In this document: positions 51,531-61,512 of the stretch, in pieces
How the letters are laid out: every line of letters starts with the position of its first letter
Position numbering within the stretch: the first letter of the stretch is position 1
Assembly (NCBI RefSeq): GCF_013408305.1
Contig: NZ_JACBZS010000001.1
Location: 186,001 to 250,000 of the forward strand
Direction: 5' to 3'
DNA from: Naumannella cuiyingiana
Lineage (GTDB): Bacteria; Actinomycetota; Actinomycetes; Propionibacteriales; Propionibacteriaceae
DNA length: 64,000 bases
Translations under genes and position numbers: made by a program
The notes under the pieces: model-generated
The model's database searches: none
What the model was told of the DNA's origin: nothing
The model's input: the letters and a program-made list of their open reading frames with translations, nothing else

Positions 51531-53017
51531 TTCGCGCCCTCCCCCAGCTTCGCCAGACCCCACTCGCCCGCAAGCTCGCGCTCCAGCGCGGCGCCGACGC
51601 GATAGAGCCGGTCGTCGGCCATCGCCGGCGCCATCACCTGGAAGCCGACGGGCAGCCCGTCGTCGGCGCTGACGCCGACCGGGAAGGACGCCGCCGCGAT
51701 CCCGGCGAGATTGGCCGGAATGGTGCACAGGTCGTTGATGTACATCGCCAGCGGGTCGTCGATCCGCTCACCGATCCGGAACGCCGTGGTCGGCGCGGTC
51801 GGGCTGATCAGCACATCGGCCGCGCCGAAGGCTGCGTCGAAATCGTTCTTGATCAAGGTCCGGACCTTCTGCGCGGAGCCGTAGTAGGCGTCGTAGTAGC
51901 CCGCCGACAGCGCATAGGTGCCGAGGATGATCCGCCGCTTCACCTCGTCGCCGAAGCCCGCCTCGCGGGTCAGGCTCATCACCTCCTCGGCCGATCGGGT
52001 GCCGTCGTCGCCGACGCGCAGGCCGTACCGCATCGCATCGAACCGGGCCAGGTTCGACGACGCCTCCGCGGGCAGGATCAGGTAGTAGGCGGCCAGCGCG
52101 TACTCGAAGTTCGGGCAGGAGACCTCGACCACCTCGGCGCCGAGCTTCTCCAACAGGGCAACGGTTTTCGCGAACATCGCCTCCACGCCCGGCGCGTACC
52201 CCTCCCCGCCGAGCTCGCGCACCACGCCGACCTTCATCCCGGCGACATCGCCGTTGCGGGCCGCGCCGACGACGTCCGGGACGGGCGCGTCGATCGAGGT
52301 GGCATCGCGTGGATCGTGGCCGCCGATCACGGTGTGCAGCAGCGCCGCATCGAGCACGGTCCGGGTGCACGGGCCCGGGGTGTCCAGGCTGGAGGCCAGC
52401 GCGATCAGGCCGTAGCGCGAGGTGCCGCCGTAGGTCGGCTTGACGCCGACGGTTCCCGTCACGGCGCCGGGCTGACGGATCGAGCCGCCGGTGTCGGTGC
52501 CGATCGCCAGCGGGGCCTGGTACGCGGCGAGGGCCGCGGCGGAGCCACCGCCCGATCCGCCCGGGATCCGCTCCACGTCCCACGGATTGCGCGTCGGCCC
52601 GTAGCCGGAGTTCTCGGTCGAGCTGCCCATCGCGAACTCGTCCATGTTGGTCTTGCCGAGGATCACCAGCCCGGCATCGACCAGCCGCCTGGTCACCGTC
52701 GCGCTGTAGGGCGGGATCCAGCCCTGGAGGATCTTCGAGCCCGCGGTGGTGGGTACGCCCTCCTGGGCGAGCACGTCCTTCAGGGCCAGCGGTACGCCGT
52801 CCAGCGGCCCGCGGGCCTCCCCCGCCGCGCGGCGTTCGTCCGCCGCCGCGGCAGCGGCCCGGGCGCCGTCGGCGTCGACATGCAGGAAGGCATGGATCTC
52901 GCCGTCGGTCTCGGCGATCCGGTCCAGGTGCGCGTCGGTGACCTCGGCGGCGCTGACCTCGCCGTCGGCGATCAGTCCGGCCAGGTCGGCGGCCGAGCGG
53001 CGCAGCAACTCGTTCAC
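51527..53017 (-). CDS. gatA: Asp/Glu-tRNA amidotransferase subunit A
   Basis: 496 residues, amidase signature family. The Ser-cisSer-Lys triad is visible in [16 protein letters not shown] and [12 protein letters not shown]. It releases ammonia from glutamine for GatB. GTG at 53017 overlaps gatC by 4 nt. Confidence 0.97.
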   Translation of the reverse strand: MNELLRRSAADLAGLIADGEVSAAEVTDAHLDRIAETDGEIHAFLHVDADGARAAAAAADERRAAGEARGPLDGVPLALKDVLAQEGVPTTAGSKILQGWIPPYSATVTRRLVDAGLVILGKTNMDEFAMGSSTENSGYGPTRNPWDVERIPGGSGGGSAAALAAYQAPLAIGTDTGGSIRQPGAVTGTVGVKPTYGGTSRYGLIALASSLDTPGPCTRTVLDAALLHTVIGGHDPRDATSIDAPVPDVVGAARNGDVAGMKVGVVRELGGEGYAPGVEAMFAKTVALLEKLGAEVVEVSCPNFEYALAAYYLILPAEASSNLARFDAMRYGLRVGDDGTRSAEEVMSLTREAGFGDEVKRRIILGTYALSAGYYDAYYGSAQKVRTLIKNDFDAAFGAADVLISPTAPTTAFRIGERIDDPLAMYINDLCTIPANLAGIAAASFPVGVSADDGLPVGFQVMAPAMADDRLYRVGAALERELAGEWGLAKLGEGAK

Positions 53018-53331
53018 TGCTCCTCCCCGAGGATCCGCGGCACCCGGAAGCGGTCGTCCTCGACGGCCGGGGCGCCGGCCAGCGCGGCCTCGGCGTCCAG
53101 CGACGGCGCCACCTCGTCGGCGCGGAACACATTGCGCAGCGGCAGTGGGTGCGACGTCGGCGCGATGTCGGCGACGGCCACCTCCTGGACCCGGGCCACC
53201 GAGTCCAGGATCACCTCGAGCTGCGGCGCGAGGCGGTCCAGTTCGTCGGGGCTCAGCTCGATCCGGGCCAGCCTGCCCAGCCGCGCGACGTCGTCCGCGC
53301 TGAGGCGGGTCTCGGGGCTCGTCTGCGCCAC
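53014..53331 (-). CDS. gatC: Asp/Glu-tRNA amidotransferase subunit C
   Basis: 105 residues. Contains the family core [21 protein letters not shown] (read as [10 protein letters not shown] and [11 protein letters not shown]) and the C-terminal [13 protein letters not shown] at 53331 has GAGAGG upstream; longer readings enter a non-coding repeat. First gene of gatC-gatA-gatB. Confidence 0.94.
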   Translation of the reverse strand: MAQTSPETRLSADDVARLGRLARIELSPDELDRLAPQLEVILDSVARVQEVAVADIAPTSHPLPLRNVFRADEVAPSLDAEAALAGAPAVEDDRFRVPRILGEEQ

Positions 53332-53434
53332 GTGGGGTCCTCTCGATCGGGGTTGGTGCGCGAGCGGCGTACCGCCCGCGGGTCGGAGCCAAGATAGTGC
53401 TCCGCCGAACGGTGCGCCGAATCGCCCGCGCCCC

Positions 53435-53490
53435 CGGATCGCCCGGGACACGGATCGCCCGCACACGGATCGCCCGGGACACGGATCGGA
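53435..53490. repeat. 15-16 bp tandem repeats upstream of gatC
   Basis: CGGATCGCCC-type units start at 53435, 53451, 53466 and 53482, separated by 15 or 16 bp. They lie between gatC and the peptidase gene. The rest of this 222-bp gap shows no clear signal. Confidence 0.75.
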
Positions 53491-53553
53491 CGCAGACCGC
53501 CGCCCACCCCGGTACGGAGTGGGCGGCGATCCGCTCGGTACTGCGGTGCTGCC

Positions 53554-55206
53554 TCAGCGGCGACGCCGGGTCAGGGCGTACCCGGCACCGGCGAGGGCGA
53601 CGCCGGCCAGCGCGCCCGGCACCAGCAGGCTCGCGGCACCGGTGTCGGCCAGCGGCGGGCGCGGCTTCACCGGCTCGGCGTCGTCGTCATCGGGTGCCCC
53701 GGTCGCGCTCGGCTCCGTGGTGGCGGTCGGGCTCGGCTCCGCCGTTCCGGTCGGGGTCGGCTCGATCGGGTACTTGCCGTTCACCGACGACGCGTCGTAG
53801 GCCAGCGTGAAGATCGCGTGGGCGATCGACGGGGTGAAGATCGCGATCGCCTCGGCGCTGACGTTGTCGAGGTCATCGGCGGCGGAGTGGTAGTTCGGGT
53901 CGTACAGCACGCCGGCCTGGCCACCGAACTTCGCGACCTCCTCGGCCGTCTTCTCCCCGTCGGCGCCGGAGAACAGGCCCGAGGACGGGATGTCGGCGTC
54001 GATGAACGGCTGGTAGTCCGAGCGGCCCGAGAACTCGGTGTCCACCCACGCCTGGTCGACGGCGGCGAAGCGATCGGTGAAGATCTTCTCCAGCGCGGCC
54101 GAACCCGCCGGGATCGGAACGCCCTCCGGTGCCGGGTAGGTCGACTCGTCTGCGTCGTAGACGCCGACGATGTAGTTCGGGGAACCCACCATGTCGAAGT
54201 TCAGGTAGCCGGCGATGTTCTTCAGCTCGGCCGGGTTGTTGGCCTGCAGGTCGCTGACGTAGTTGGTCGCGCCCAGCAGCCCGAGCTCCTCGGCACCCCA
54301 CCACGCGAACCGCACCTTGTTGTTCACGCTGTCGGGGTACTTCGCCAGGGTGACCGCGGTCTCCAGCAGCGCCGCCGAACCGGAACCGTTGTCGTTGATG
54401 CCCGGTCCCTCGACGACGCCGTCCAGGTGCGCACCTGCCATCACGACATTGTCGGTCCGCCCGCCCGGGGTCTCGGCGATGATGTTCCAGGTCTCGCGGA
54501 CCTCGCTGGTCGCGTCCAGGTTGAAGGTCAGCGACACCGGGCCGGCCGCCATCGCCCCGACCAGCGCCTCGCCGTCGGCCTGGCTGATGCCGGTCGCGGG
54601 GACGAAGCCGTCGTTGGTCTCGCCGAACGTGCCGTTCAGGGCACCCTCGGCATTGTTGTAGATGACGACCGCCTCGGCACCGGCCGCCGCTGCGGCCAGG
54701 TCCTTCTCGCCGAAGGTGCAGGTGCCGCGTTTGACGAGCGCGATCTTGCCGGTCGCGTCCACATTCCCCCAGGCGGCGGCATCGCAGCCCTCGGCCGTCG
54801 GCGGCGCCACCAGTTCCGCGGTCAGCTCGCCGTCCGTGCTCGGGGCGAAGACCATCGGGTTGTTCTCGTACTCGGTCCCCTCCGAGCCGACCAGCGAGCT
54901 CGAGTTCACCTCGTAGTAGGGGAACTGGAACGTCTGCCGCACCGGCTCGTAGCCGGCCTCGGCGAGCACCGACTCGACGTAGGCCGACGACTGCTCGTAG
55001 CCGGGCAGCCCGGAGGCGCGGTTGCCGCCGTTGGCATCGGCGATCTTCTGGAGCTCGGCCAGATGCCCCATCACGTTGTCCGGGTTGACGGCCGCGACCA
55101 TCTCGTCGATGTTCGGCGGCTCGGCGGCCCAGGCGGGCACCGCGCCGCCCACCGCCAGCACGGTCGCGGCGAGCACCGCACCGGCGTACGTCTTGCGCAT
55201 TCTCAT
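53554..55206 (-). CDS. Secreted M28 aminopeptidase with cell-wall sorting tail
   Basis: 550 residues. Signal peptide to about residue 27 (cleavage after PAWA). A PA domain sits at about 120-240, then the M28 zinc peptidase core ([40 protein letters not shown]), similar to Streptomyces aminopeptidase. A Thr/Pro-rich spacer leads to LADTG, a hydrophobic helix and RRRR, which is an LAxTG-type sortase signal. The ATG at 55206 has AGGAG upstream. Probably releases N-terminal amino acids at the cell surface. Confidence 0.92.
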   Translation of the reverse strand: MRMRKTYAGAVLAATVLAVGGAVPAWAAEPPNIDEMVAAVNPDNVMGHLAELQKIADANGGNRASGLPGYEQSSAYVESVLAEAGYEPVRQTFQFPYYEVNSSSLVGSEGTEYENNPMVFAPSTDGELTAELVAPPTAEGCDAAAWGNVDATGKIALVKRGTCTFGEKDLAAAAAGAEAVVIYNNAEGALNGTFGETNDGFVPATGISQADGEALVGAMAAGPVSLTFNLDATSEVRETWNIIAETPGGRTDNVVMAGAHLDGVVEGPGINDNGSGSAALLETAVTLAKYPDSVNNKVRFAWWGAEELGLLGATNYVSDLQANNPAELKNIAGYLNFDMVGSPNYIVGVYDADESTYPAPEGVPIPAGSAALEKIFTDRFAAVDQAWVDTEFSGRSDYQPFIDADIPSSGLFSGADGEKTAEEVAKFGGQAGVLYDPNYHSAADDLDNVSAEAIAIFTPSIAHAIFTLAYDASSVNGKYPIEPTPTGTAEPSPTATTEPSATGAPDDDDAEPVKPRPPLADTGAASLLVPGALAGVALAGAGYALTRRRR

Positions 55207-55394
55207 CTCACTCCTGGCTCGGTCGATCGGGGGGAAAATCGCAGGGGAAGCCGATGCCTCACCTAAGCGTTTCCTCACGATTCCATGTGAAAATCTGTGG
55301 CAACCGTCACCAGATCGTGACCTGACGGGGTCTGGTGACGCGAGTCACTCTATGCGGGATCCCTTCCGCTGGCAGCACGTCGGTGCGGTCGGGA

Positions 55395-56027
55395 ATGATG
55401 GCGGTTGTGTTCCTGATGCGCGTCGCCCTCCCCGACCGCCCCGGCTCCCTGGGCGCGGTCGCGTCCATCGTCGGCACCGTCGGGGGCGACATCCATGCGG
55501 TCGAGGTGGTGGGTCGCCAGGACGGGTACGCCATCGACGACTTCATGCTGGCGCTGCCGCCCGGCACCATGCCCGATGAGCTGGTCAGCGCCTGCACCGC
55601 ACTGGAGGACGTGCGCGTGCTGTGGTTCTCCCGCTACCCCGAGGGCGAGGGGCTGGAGGCCGACATCGAGACGCTGGAGCGGATGACTGCCGCACCCGAC
55701 ACGGCTCCTGAGATCCTGGCCGGCGCGGCCCCCTCGGTCTTCCACTGCGAGTGGGCACTGCTCGCCGACCGCTCCGAGTCGGTGGTCCGCTATGCGACCG
55801 AGATGGCGCCCGATCTGACCGCGGAGACGCTGCAGTTGCTCGGCCCGTTCGACGACATCGGTACGCGGGAGCTGCTGGAGGGCTGGTTGCCCGACTGGGG
55901 CGAGGCCGTCGTCGCCGTGGCGCCCGTGCGGGACAACCTCGCGCTGATCGTCGGTCGGCAGGGCGGCCCCAGCTTCCTGCCCTCGGAGCTGGCCCGCATC
56001 CGGCATCTGGCCGCGATGGCCGGCTGA
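55395..56027 (+). CDS. ACT-domain protein
   Basis: About 210 residues. The N-terminal ACT domain reads VALPDRPGSLGAVASIVG with GGDIHAVEVVGR. The C-terminal half has no motif I recognise. It probably binds an amino acid as a sensor. Two adjacent ATGs (55395, 55398) and one at 55416 are candidate starts. Divergent from the peptidase gene. Confidence 0.8.
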   Translation: MMAVVFLMRVALPDRPGSLGAVASIVGTVGGDIHAVEVVGRQDGYAIDDFMLALPPGTMPDELVSACTALEDVRVLWFSRYPEGEGLEADIETLERMTAAPDTAPEILAGAAPSVFHCEWALLADRSESVVRYATEMAPDLTAETLQLLGPFDDIGTRELLEGWLPDWGEAVVAVAPVRDNLALIVGRQGGPSFLPSELARIRHLAAMAG

Positions 56028-56044
56028 GCCCCACCCCACACCCC

Positions 56045-56548
56045 ATGGCGAACGAGCTCTGGCAGGTGCTCGGGGCGTTCGGCTACGGCCTGCTGTCCGG
56101 CGCCGTGCCGGTGTTTGCCGCCGAGCCCTTCGTGATCGCTGCCCGGGTCCTCGGCTCACCGCTGCTCGCCGCCGTCTGCGTCGCGCTGGCGCTGGGCAAC
56201 GCGGCCGCCAAGACCGGCCTGTTGATCGGCCTGCGGCACGGCTATCGCCTCCCTTGGCTGCGCCGCCGGAGCAGCGCGCTCGCCACCCGGGTCACCTCCG
56301 GGGCGGGCGTGGTCGCGCGGGTCGCCCGCTGGGGGGCGCGGCTGTCGGAGCTGGCTGCGCGCCCGCGCTGGGGCGGCCCGGTCGTGGCGCTCTCGGCGGC
56401 CTGCGGCATTCCCCCGCTGTACCCGCTGACCGCCGTCGTGGCCGGCACCCGTCTGCCGGCGGCCCTGTTCGCGGTCGCCGCAGCCGCGGGCCTGACGGTC
56501 AGGTTCGGGATCGTCGGGCTCGGCATCAGCCTTCTCTGGCGCGGCTGA
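56045..56548 (+). CDS. Membrane protein, about four helices
   Basis: 167 residues. Hydrophobic stretches near residues 5-25, 35-55, 100-120 and 130-155, with a basic loop (RHGYRLPWLRRR) between. The layout and the CGIPPLYPLTAVVAG segment recall small VTT/SNARE-associated-type proteins, but identity is uncertain. It follows the ACT gene by 17 nt. Confidence 0.65.
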   Translation: MANELWQVLGAFGYGLLSGAVPVFAAEPFVIAARVLGSPLLAAVCVALALGNAAAKTGLLIGLRHGYRLPWLRRRSSALATRVTSGAGVVARVARWGARLSELAARPRWGGPVVALSAACGIPPLYPLTAVVAGTRLPAALFAVAAAAGLTVRFGIVGLGISLLWRG

Positions 56549-56580
56549 CCGCCGCCGGGTGAGCAGCGCCCGGCGGTGAC

Positions 56581-56814
56581 TCAGGGCGCGATCAGCGGAT
56601 CCAGACCGAAGCCGATCCGGCCGGTCATCAACGAGTAGTTCAGCCAGCCCGTCAGGAACAGCACCAGCAGGGCCGCGGCGAAGACGAACGGCACCAGGCG
56701 CCGCTGTCGCCGCTTCGCCTTCGTCCCCGGGACCTCGGTCGGACCCCACTCGCCGAGCTTCGGGCGTACCCGGGCGGGAGTCGGACCGTTCAGGTTCAGG
56801 TCGGAGAAGGACAC
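56581..56814 (-). CDS. Small single-pass membrane protein (77 aa)
   Basis: A polar N-terminus (SFSDLNLNGPTPARVRPKLG), a KAKRRQRR basic patch and one transmembrane helix (about 41-60). The GTG at 56814 is preceded by TACATT at exactly 7 nt, which supports both the start and leaderless expression. No family recognised. Confidence 0.6.
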   Translation of the reverse strand: MSFSDLNLNGPTPARVRPKLGEWGPTEVPGTKAKRRQRRLVPFVFAAALLVLFLTGWLNYSLMTGRIGFGLDPLIAP

Positions 56815-56821
56815 CCTCGCA

Positions 56822-56827
56822 AATGTA
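56822..56827 (-). promoter_or_regulatory. -10 box of the small membrane protein, leaderless
   Basis: TACATT on the minus strand, 7 nt before the GTG at 56814; same geometry as hisD and hisI. Confidence 0.45.
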
Positions 56828-56901
56828 CTCGCCGCAGGGTCGCGATTGTCACCCGCGCCCCTTGACGCGCTCGGGCGATCCTGGTGGACACTGATCTCGC
56901 A

Positions 56902-56915
56902 CCGAAGAACTTCGG
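56902..56915. promoter_or_regulatory. Palindrome upstream of the alcohol dehydrogenase
   Basis: CCGAAG-AA-CTTCGG, a perfect 6-bp inverted repeat 53 nt before the alcohol dehydrogenase start. It may be an operator or hairpin in the leader. Confidence 0.3.
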
Positions 56916-56968
56916 CCGACCGGCCGCGCCTGCGCGGCGGTACGCAATGACGCGTTGAGGAGCAACGA

Positions 56969-58093
56969 ATGAAGACCACCGGATCCATCCTGCGCAGCCA
57001 GCCCGGGACCTTCGAGACCGCCGAACTGGAACTCGACGAGCCGCGCCAGAATGAGCTGTTGATCAGGCTGGTCGCCTCCGGCCTGTGCCACTCCGATGAT
57101 CATGCCGCGACCGGCGACATGCCCACCCGGCATCTGCCGATGTGCGGCGGGCACGAGGGCTCGGGGGTCGTCGAGCAGGTCGGGCCCAACACCAGGGGGT
57201 TCGAGGTCGGCGACCACGTCGTGATGACCTTCCTGCCGGCCTGCGGGCGCTGCCTGTGGTGCGCGCGCGGGATGCAGCAACTGTGCGACCAGGGCGCGTA
57301 CTCGCTGACCGGCGCGCGGATCGATGACCAGTCGAGCTACCGGATGAGCCTGGACGGCGAGCCCGTCGGCCAGCAGCTCGGCGTCTCGACCTTCAGCCAG
57401 TACACGACGGTGAACGTGATGTCGGCGTACAAGGTGCCCAAGGAGGTGCCGCTGAAGCCGCTGTGCCTGCTCGGCTGCGCGGCCGGCACGGGCTGGGGCG
57501 CCGCGGTGAACGCCGCCGAGGTGACGCCGGGCGATGTGGTGATCGTGATGGGCGTCGGCGGCGTCGGGATGAGCGCGGTGCAGGGCGCGGCGGCGGCCGG
57601 CGCCGCGAGCGTGATCGTCGTCGACCCGGTGCCCTACAAGCGCGAGGCCGCCAAGCAGTTCGGCGCGACCGACACCTTCGAGACCCTCGACGAGGCCACC
57701 GAGGCCGCGCGCGCCGTCACCAACGGCCAGGGCGCCGACTCCACCATCGTCACCATCGGCGTGGTGACCGGCGACCACATCTCGGGTGCGCTGGAGTCCA
57801 TCCGCAAGGGCGGCACGGTCGCGATGACCGGCATGGGCAAGTCCGAAGAGCCGATGCAGATCACCACCAACGCGCTGATGTACCCGATGATGCAAAAGCG
57901 CCTGCAGGGCGTGATCTTCGGCAACTGGAGCCCGTTCAACTCGGTGCCGACGCTGCTGCACGCCTACACCTCGGGGCTGCTCAAGCTGGACGAGATGATG
58001 ACCAAGTCCTACACCATCGACCAGGTGGCCAAGGGCTACGAAGACATGCACGCCGGCGACACCGTGCGCGGCTGGATCGACTACGAGTCCTGA
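56969..58093 (+). CDS. Mycofactocin-dependent (NDMA-type) alcohol dehydrogenase
   Basis: 374 residues, zinc-dependent MDR enzyme. The catalytic zinc site begins GLCHSD and the GHE motif is in CGGHEGSG. Structural-zinc cysteines are in ACGRCLWCARGMQQLC, and the NAD loop is GVGGVGMSAVQ. The sequence fits the NDMA-dependent alcohol dehydrogenase group whose tightly bound NADH is re-oxidised through mycofactocin. It faces the mycofactocin operon across a shared terminator. GAGGAG lies upstream of the ATG. Short alcohols are likely substrates. Confidence 0.92.
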   Translation: MKTTGSILRSQPGTFETAELELDEPRQNELLIRLVASGLCHSDDHAATGDMPTRHLPMCGGHEGSGVVEQVGPNTRGFEVGDHVVMTFLPACGRCLWCARGMQQLCDQGAYSLTGARIDDQSSYRMSLDGEPVGQQLGVSTFSQYTTVNVMSAYKVPKEVPLKPLCLLGCAAGTGWGAAVNAAEVTPGDVVIVMGVGGVGMSAVQGAAAAGAASVIVVDPVPYKREAAKQFGATDTFETLDEATEAARAVTNGQGADSTIVTIGVVTGDHISGALESIRKGGTVAMTGMGKSEEPMQITTNALMYPMMQKRLQGVIFGNWSPFNSVPTLLHAYTSGLLKLDEMMTKSYTIDQVAKGYEDMHAGDTVRGWIDYES

Positions 58094-58105
58094 GCGGGCG
58101 GCGAC

Positions 58106-58137
58106 CTGACGGCCACCGCCCGCGCGGTGGCCGTCAG
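58106..58137. terminator. Bidirectional terminator hairpin
   Basis: Perfect 14-bp arms (CTGACGGCCACCGC and its complement) around CCGC lie between the alcohol dehydrogenase stop and the mftD stop; the right arm includes the mftD stop codon. Confidence 0.75.
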
Positions 58138-59309
58138 CCGCCCAGCCGGACCTCGAAGCCCGGCGGGATCACCAGGTCCTCTGGGGCCAGCTCGTCGACC
58201 GAACCCCGGCCCAGGCCGAGCAGGGTCGAGTCCAGGCCCGAGCGCAGAATGTCCAACACGTTCTCCACGCCGGCCTGCCCGTTCGCCGCCAGCCCCCACA
58301 GGTAGGCCCGGCCGATCAGCACGGCGCGGGCGCCCAGGGCGAGCGCCTTGGCGACGTCGGAGCCGCGGCGTACCCCGCCGTCGAGCAGCACCTCCACCTG
58401 ATCGCCGACCGCCTCGGCGACCGCGGCCAGCGCCCGGATCGTCGCCGGGCTGCCGTCGAGGTTGTTGCCGCCGTGGTTGGACACCGAGATCGCGGTCGCG
58501 CCGGCGTCCACCGCCCGCCGCGCGTCGTCGGTACGCAGCACGCCCTTGATCACGAACGGCCCGTCGCCCCACTGCTCGCGCAACCAGGCCACGTCCTCCC
58601 AGCTCGGCGGCGGGGTCCCGTACCACTCGCCGTAGGCGCCGAAGAACGTCGGCGCGGGCGTACCCGGCTCGGCGACCATGTTCGGCACGGACAGGTCGGG
58701 CAGCTCGCCGGCCCGCAGCCAGCTCGCGAGCCACGCCGGGTGGGTCAGCGCCTCCGGCGCGAAGCGCAGCGCCTCGCGCAGGGTGATCCGCTCGGGGATG
58801 TGCGGGCTGTTCCAGTCCCGCGCGTGCGAGAACGACCAGTCCAGGGTGGCGATGGCGCCGACCGCGCCGGCGCGCCTGGCCCGGGCCAGCCGCTCGGCGA
58901 TCTGCTCGCGCGAGCCGGACCAGTACACCTGGAAGAACGTCGGCGCGCCGGCGGCCACGACCTCCTCCACCGGCTGCGAGGCGAAGGAGCTGAGTCCCAT
59001 CGCGATCCCCCGCGCGGCCGCGGCCCGGGCCACGGCCAGCTCGCCGTCCGGGTGCACGGCCTGCACGCCGGTCGGCGAGATGATCACCGGCATCGACAGG
59101 TCCTGGCCGAGCACCCGGGTGGCCAGCTCGCGCTGCGCCGGCTGGCCGGCGGTGTGCGGGGACAGCCCGATGGCATCGAAGGCGGACAGGTTGGCGCGCA
59201 GCGTGCTGCCGCGCTCCGAGCCGGCGATCAGCGCCTTGTAGACCGATCGCGGCAACCTCCGGCGGGCGAGCCGCTGGGCCTGGGCCACCGTCTCGAACCA
59301 TTGCGTCAT
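58134..59309 (-). CDS. mftD: Mycofactocin maturase MftD (FMN oxidase family)
   Basis: 391 residues of the lactate-dehydrogenase/glycolate-oxidase FMN family. The catalytic histidine is in SVSNHGGNNLDG, where MftD has NN instead of the usual RQ; the FMN phosphate site is VLLDGGVRRGSDV. MftD oxidatively deaminates the AHDP intermediate to pre-mycofactocin. The ATG at 59309 overlaps mftF by 4 nt. Confidence 0.93.
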   Translation of the reverse strand: MTQWFETVAQAQRLARRRLPRSVYKALIAGSERGSTLRANLSAFDAIGLSPHTAGQPAQRELATRVLGQDLSMPVIISPTGVQAVHPDGELAVARAAAARGIAMGLSSFASQPVEEVVAAGAPTFFQVYWSGSREQIAERLARARRAGAVGAIATLDWSFSHARDWNSPHIPERITLREALRFAPEALTHPAWLASWLRAGELPDLSVPNMVAEPGTPAPTFFGAYGEWYGTPPPSWEDVAWLREQWGDGPFVIKGVLRTDDARRAVDAGATAISVSNHGGNNLDGSPATIRALAAVAEAVGDQVEVLLDGGVRRGSDVAKALALGARAVLIGRAYLWGLAANGQAGVENVLDILRSGLDSTLLGLGRGSVDELAPEDLVIPPGFEVRLGG

Positions 59310-60706
59310 CTGTGACTTCCTTCCTTGCTGGTGGTACGCCGGTCGGCCGGCGGTGTCGACGCGCCGCCGAGGCGGACGCGAGGCAACAGGGCGCGCGGGT
59401 CGCGCGCGCGCAAGGCGCCGGCCCAGACGCCCGCGCCGTAGGCGATCTCCTCGGCCAGGCCGAGCGCCCGGGGCGGGCGGGTCGCGGTCAGGGCGGCGCC
59501 GAGCAGCAGCGCCGCGGCGGGTCGGGTGCGGCGCGCGAGCAACCCGGCGAGCAGCGCGGCCGGTGCGAGCTGCACCCCGGCGCGCCCGAGCGCGCGCAGC
59601 GTCAGCCAGCTCCCGCGCAGCGCCTCGGGCGCTGCGCCGCGGGCCGGCAGGCCCGCCGCGGCGAACCGCCGGGCCAGCCGCAGCGTCACCGCCGCCTGGC
59701 CGAGCGCGGCCATTCCCGGGCGCCGGGCGAGCAGCGCGGCGGCGGCCAGGGCATGGCCCGGGTGCAGGTCCAGCGGCGTGTACGCCGCCGGGTGCCGGGC
59801 GGCGAGCGGGGCCGCGGAGGTGCCGTAGCGGTAGCGCCGGACCAGGATCGCGCGCGCGCCGACCGGCTCGGCGTGGGTCACCTCGGCGCCCGGCTCGTAG
59901 CGGACCCGCCAGCCGGCCTCGACGAGGCGCCAGACGAGGTCGACGTCCTCCCCCACCCGCAGCCGCTCGTCGAAGCCGCCGGCCCCGAGCACCGCGCCTC
60001 GGCGCACCAGCAGCGCCGCCGACGGCACCCAGGGCACGCGCGATCCGGGGCGCACCGGCGCCGGCCGGTCGCCCAGGTCGAGCGCGCTCACCGCGCCGGC
60101 CCGGTCCCCACGCACCCGCGGTGCCACGGCGGCCAGGGTCGGGTCGGCGAAGTGCGGAGCGAGCGCGTCGATCCAGGCGGCGCCCCGGCAGTCGCTGTCG
60201 AGCAGCGCGACCAGCTCGGTGTCGATCCGGGCCAGCCCGGCGTTGCGCGCGGCCGCCGGACCGCGATTGCGCGGCAGCCGCAGCAGTTCGGCGCCGCCGC
60301 GGCGTACCACCGCGCCGACGCCGGGATCGTCGGAGCCGTCGTCCACCACGAGCACCCGCCGCCCGGGCGGCAGCGCGGCCAGGCACGCCGCGAGCGGCTC
60401 GGGCCGATTCCAGGCGGGAATCAGCACGGTCACGTCCGGGACGACCGCGGCGGCCGGCGGCACCGGGTGCGCGAGGCCCGCATCGGTCAGGCGGCGGGCC
60501 AGGCCCGCGGTGCGTGAGTCGGTCGGCGCGCCGGCGGCAAGGGCGCGCCAGGCCCTGGCGCCGGCGGCGCTCAGCGTGAGCCCGCGCGCCGGCGTACCGC
60601 CCCGCAGCGTGCGCTCACCGATCGCGCGGGTGTCGCGGTCCACGCGCAGCCGCCAGCCGCTCGGCAGCGGGCTCGCGGGTTCGGGAGACCGGGGCGGGCC
60701 GGTCAC
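59306..60706 (-). CDS. mftF: Mycofactocin glycosyltransferase MftF
   Basis: 466 residues. GT2 domain at about 90-300 with VTVLIPAWNRPEPL, VVDDGSDDPG and the DxD motif in ALLDSDCRG, then a hydrophobic C-terminal half. MftF adds beta-1,4-glucose units to the redox cofactor. GTG at 60706 overlaps the SDR gene by 4 nt. Confidence 0.9.
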   Translation of the reverse strand: MTGPPRSPEPASPLPSGWRLRVDRDTRAIGERTLRGGTPARGLTLSAAGARAWRALAAGAPTDSRTAGLARRLTDAGLAHPVPPAAAVVPDVTVLIPAWNRPEPLAACLAALPPGRRVLVVDDGSDDPGVGAVVRRGGAELLRLPRNRGPAAARNAGLARIDTELVALLDSDCRGAAWIDALAPHFADPTLAAVAPRVRGDRAGAVSALDLGDRPAPVRPGSRVPWVPSAALLVRRGAVLGAGGFDERLRVGEDVDLVWRLVEAGWRVRYEPGAEVTHAEPVGARAILVRRYRYGTSAAPLAARHPAAYTPLDLHPGHALAAAALLARRPGMAALGQAAVTLRLARRFAAAGLPARGAAPEALRGSWLTLRALGRAGVQLAPAALLAGLLARRTRPAAALLLGAALTATRPPRALGLAEEIAYGAGVWAGALRARDPRALLPRVRLGGASTPPADRRTTSKEGSHR

Positions 60707-61512
60707 AGTGCCAGGCCGCCGTCGACCGGGACGACCGCCCCGGTCACCGCCGAGGAATCCTCGCCGGCCAGGAAGGCGAGCGCGGCCGCGATCTCCTCGG
60801 GCCGCAGCAGCCGGCGCTGCGGCTGCTGGTCGGCGAACGCCTCGGCCGCCGCCAGACGGTAGATCCGCGCGCTCTCGGCCAGCATCGCCGTATCGGTCGA
60901 GCCGGGGCTGACGGCATTGGCCGTGACACCGCTGTCGCCCAGCTCGGCGGCCAGTGCCCGGATCAGCCCGGCGACCCCGGCCTTGGCGGCGCAGTACGCG
61001 GCGAGCAGCGGCAGTCCGCGGGTCGCCGCCGCCGAGGCGACCGCCAGGAACCGGCCCGAGCGCGGCTGCGGCGCGGCCAGCAGGGCCGGCAGCGCCGCGC
61101 GGGCCAGGTTCAGCACGCCGCCGAGATTGATCTCGATCAGCGCGCGCTCGGTGGCCGGGGCGAGTTCGGGTTGCGGTACGCCGCCCGCGATCGCGCCCGC
61201 CGCCCCGATCGCCGCGTGTAGGACGCCCCAGCGCTCCTGCGCCTCCGCAACGGCGGCGGCCAGCGCGTCGGGGTCACGCACGTCGGCGACCCGGTGGGCG
61301 ATCCGCGGCTCGCCGGCACTGGCCCGCTCGGCCATCCGCCCGGCCTCGGCCGCGACCGCGGCCAGCTCGTCCTTGGTGCCGAGCGGGTACGGCAGGTTCG
61401 GGTCGTCGGCCGCGGCGTCGACCGCGAGCACCGCCCAGCCGTCGGCGGCGAGCCGGCGTACCGTCGCGGCGCCGATGCCCCGCGCCGCGCCGGTGACGAC
61501 CGCGACGCGCAT
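60703..61512 (-). CDS. Mycofactocin-coupled SDR oxidoreductase
   Basis: 269 residues. NAD loop TGAARGIGAA, catalytic YCAAK, and an insertion after strand 2 (DPNLPYPLGTKDEL) that is characteristic of mycofactocin-coupled SDRs, in which the nicotinamide is not exchangeable. It lies inside the operon between mftC and mftF, coupled to both. Probable role: alcohol or carveol-like substrate oxidation passing electrons to mycofactocin. Confidence 0.9.
   Translation of the reverse strand: MRVAVVTGAARGIGAATVRRLAADGWAVLAVDAAADDPNLPYPLGTKDELAAVAAEAGRMAERASAGEPRIAHRVADVRDPDALAAAVAEAQERWGVLHAAIGAAGAIAGGVPQPELAPATERALIEINLGGVLNLARAALPALLAAPQPRSGRFLAVASAAATRGLPLLAAYCAAKAGVAGLIRALAAELGDSGVTANAVSPGSTDTAMLAESARIYRLAAAEAFADQQPQRRLLRPEEIAAALAFLAGEDSSAVTGAVVPVDGGLAL

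Noticed and set aside
53332-53553. A small CRISPR-like array in the gatC upstream gap
   Set aside because: Units are 15-16 bp, directly abutting and without spacers; it is a simple tandem repeat.
55250-55265. Possible second iron box (GCCTCACCTAAG) upstream of the M28 peptidase
   Set aside because: Only one half of the DtxR/IdeR consensus matches (10 of 11 positions); the other half matches at none, so it is too weak to call.
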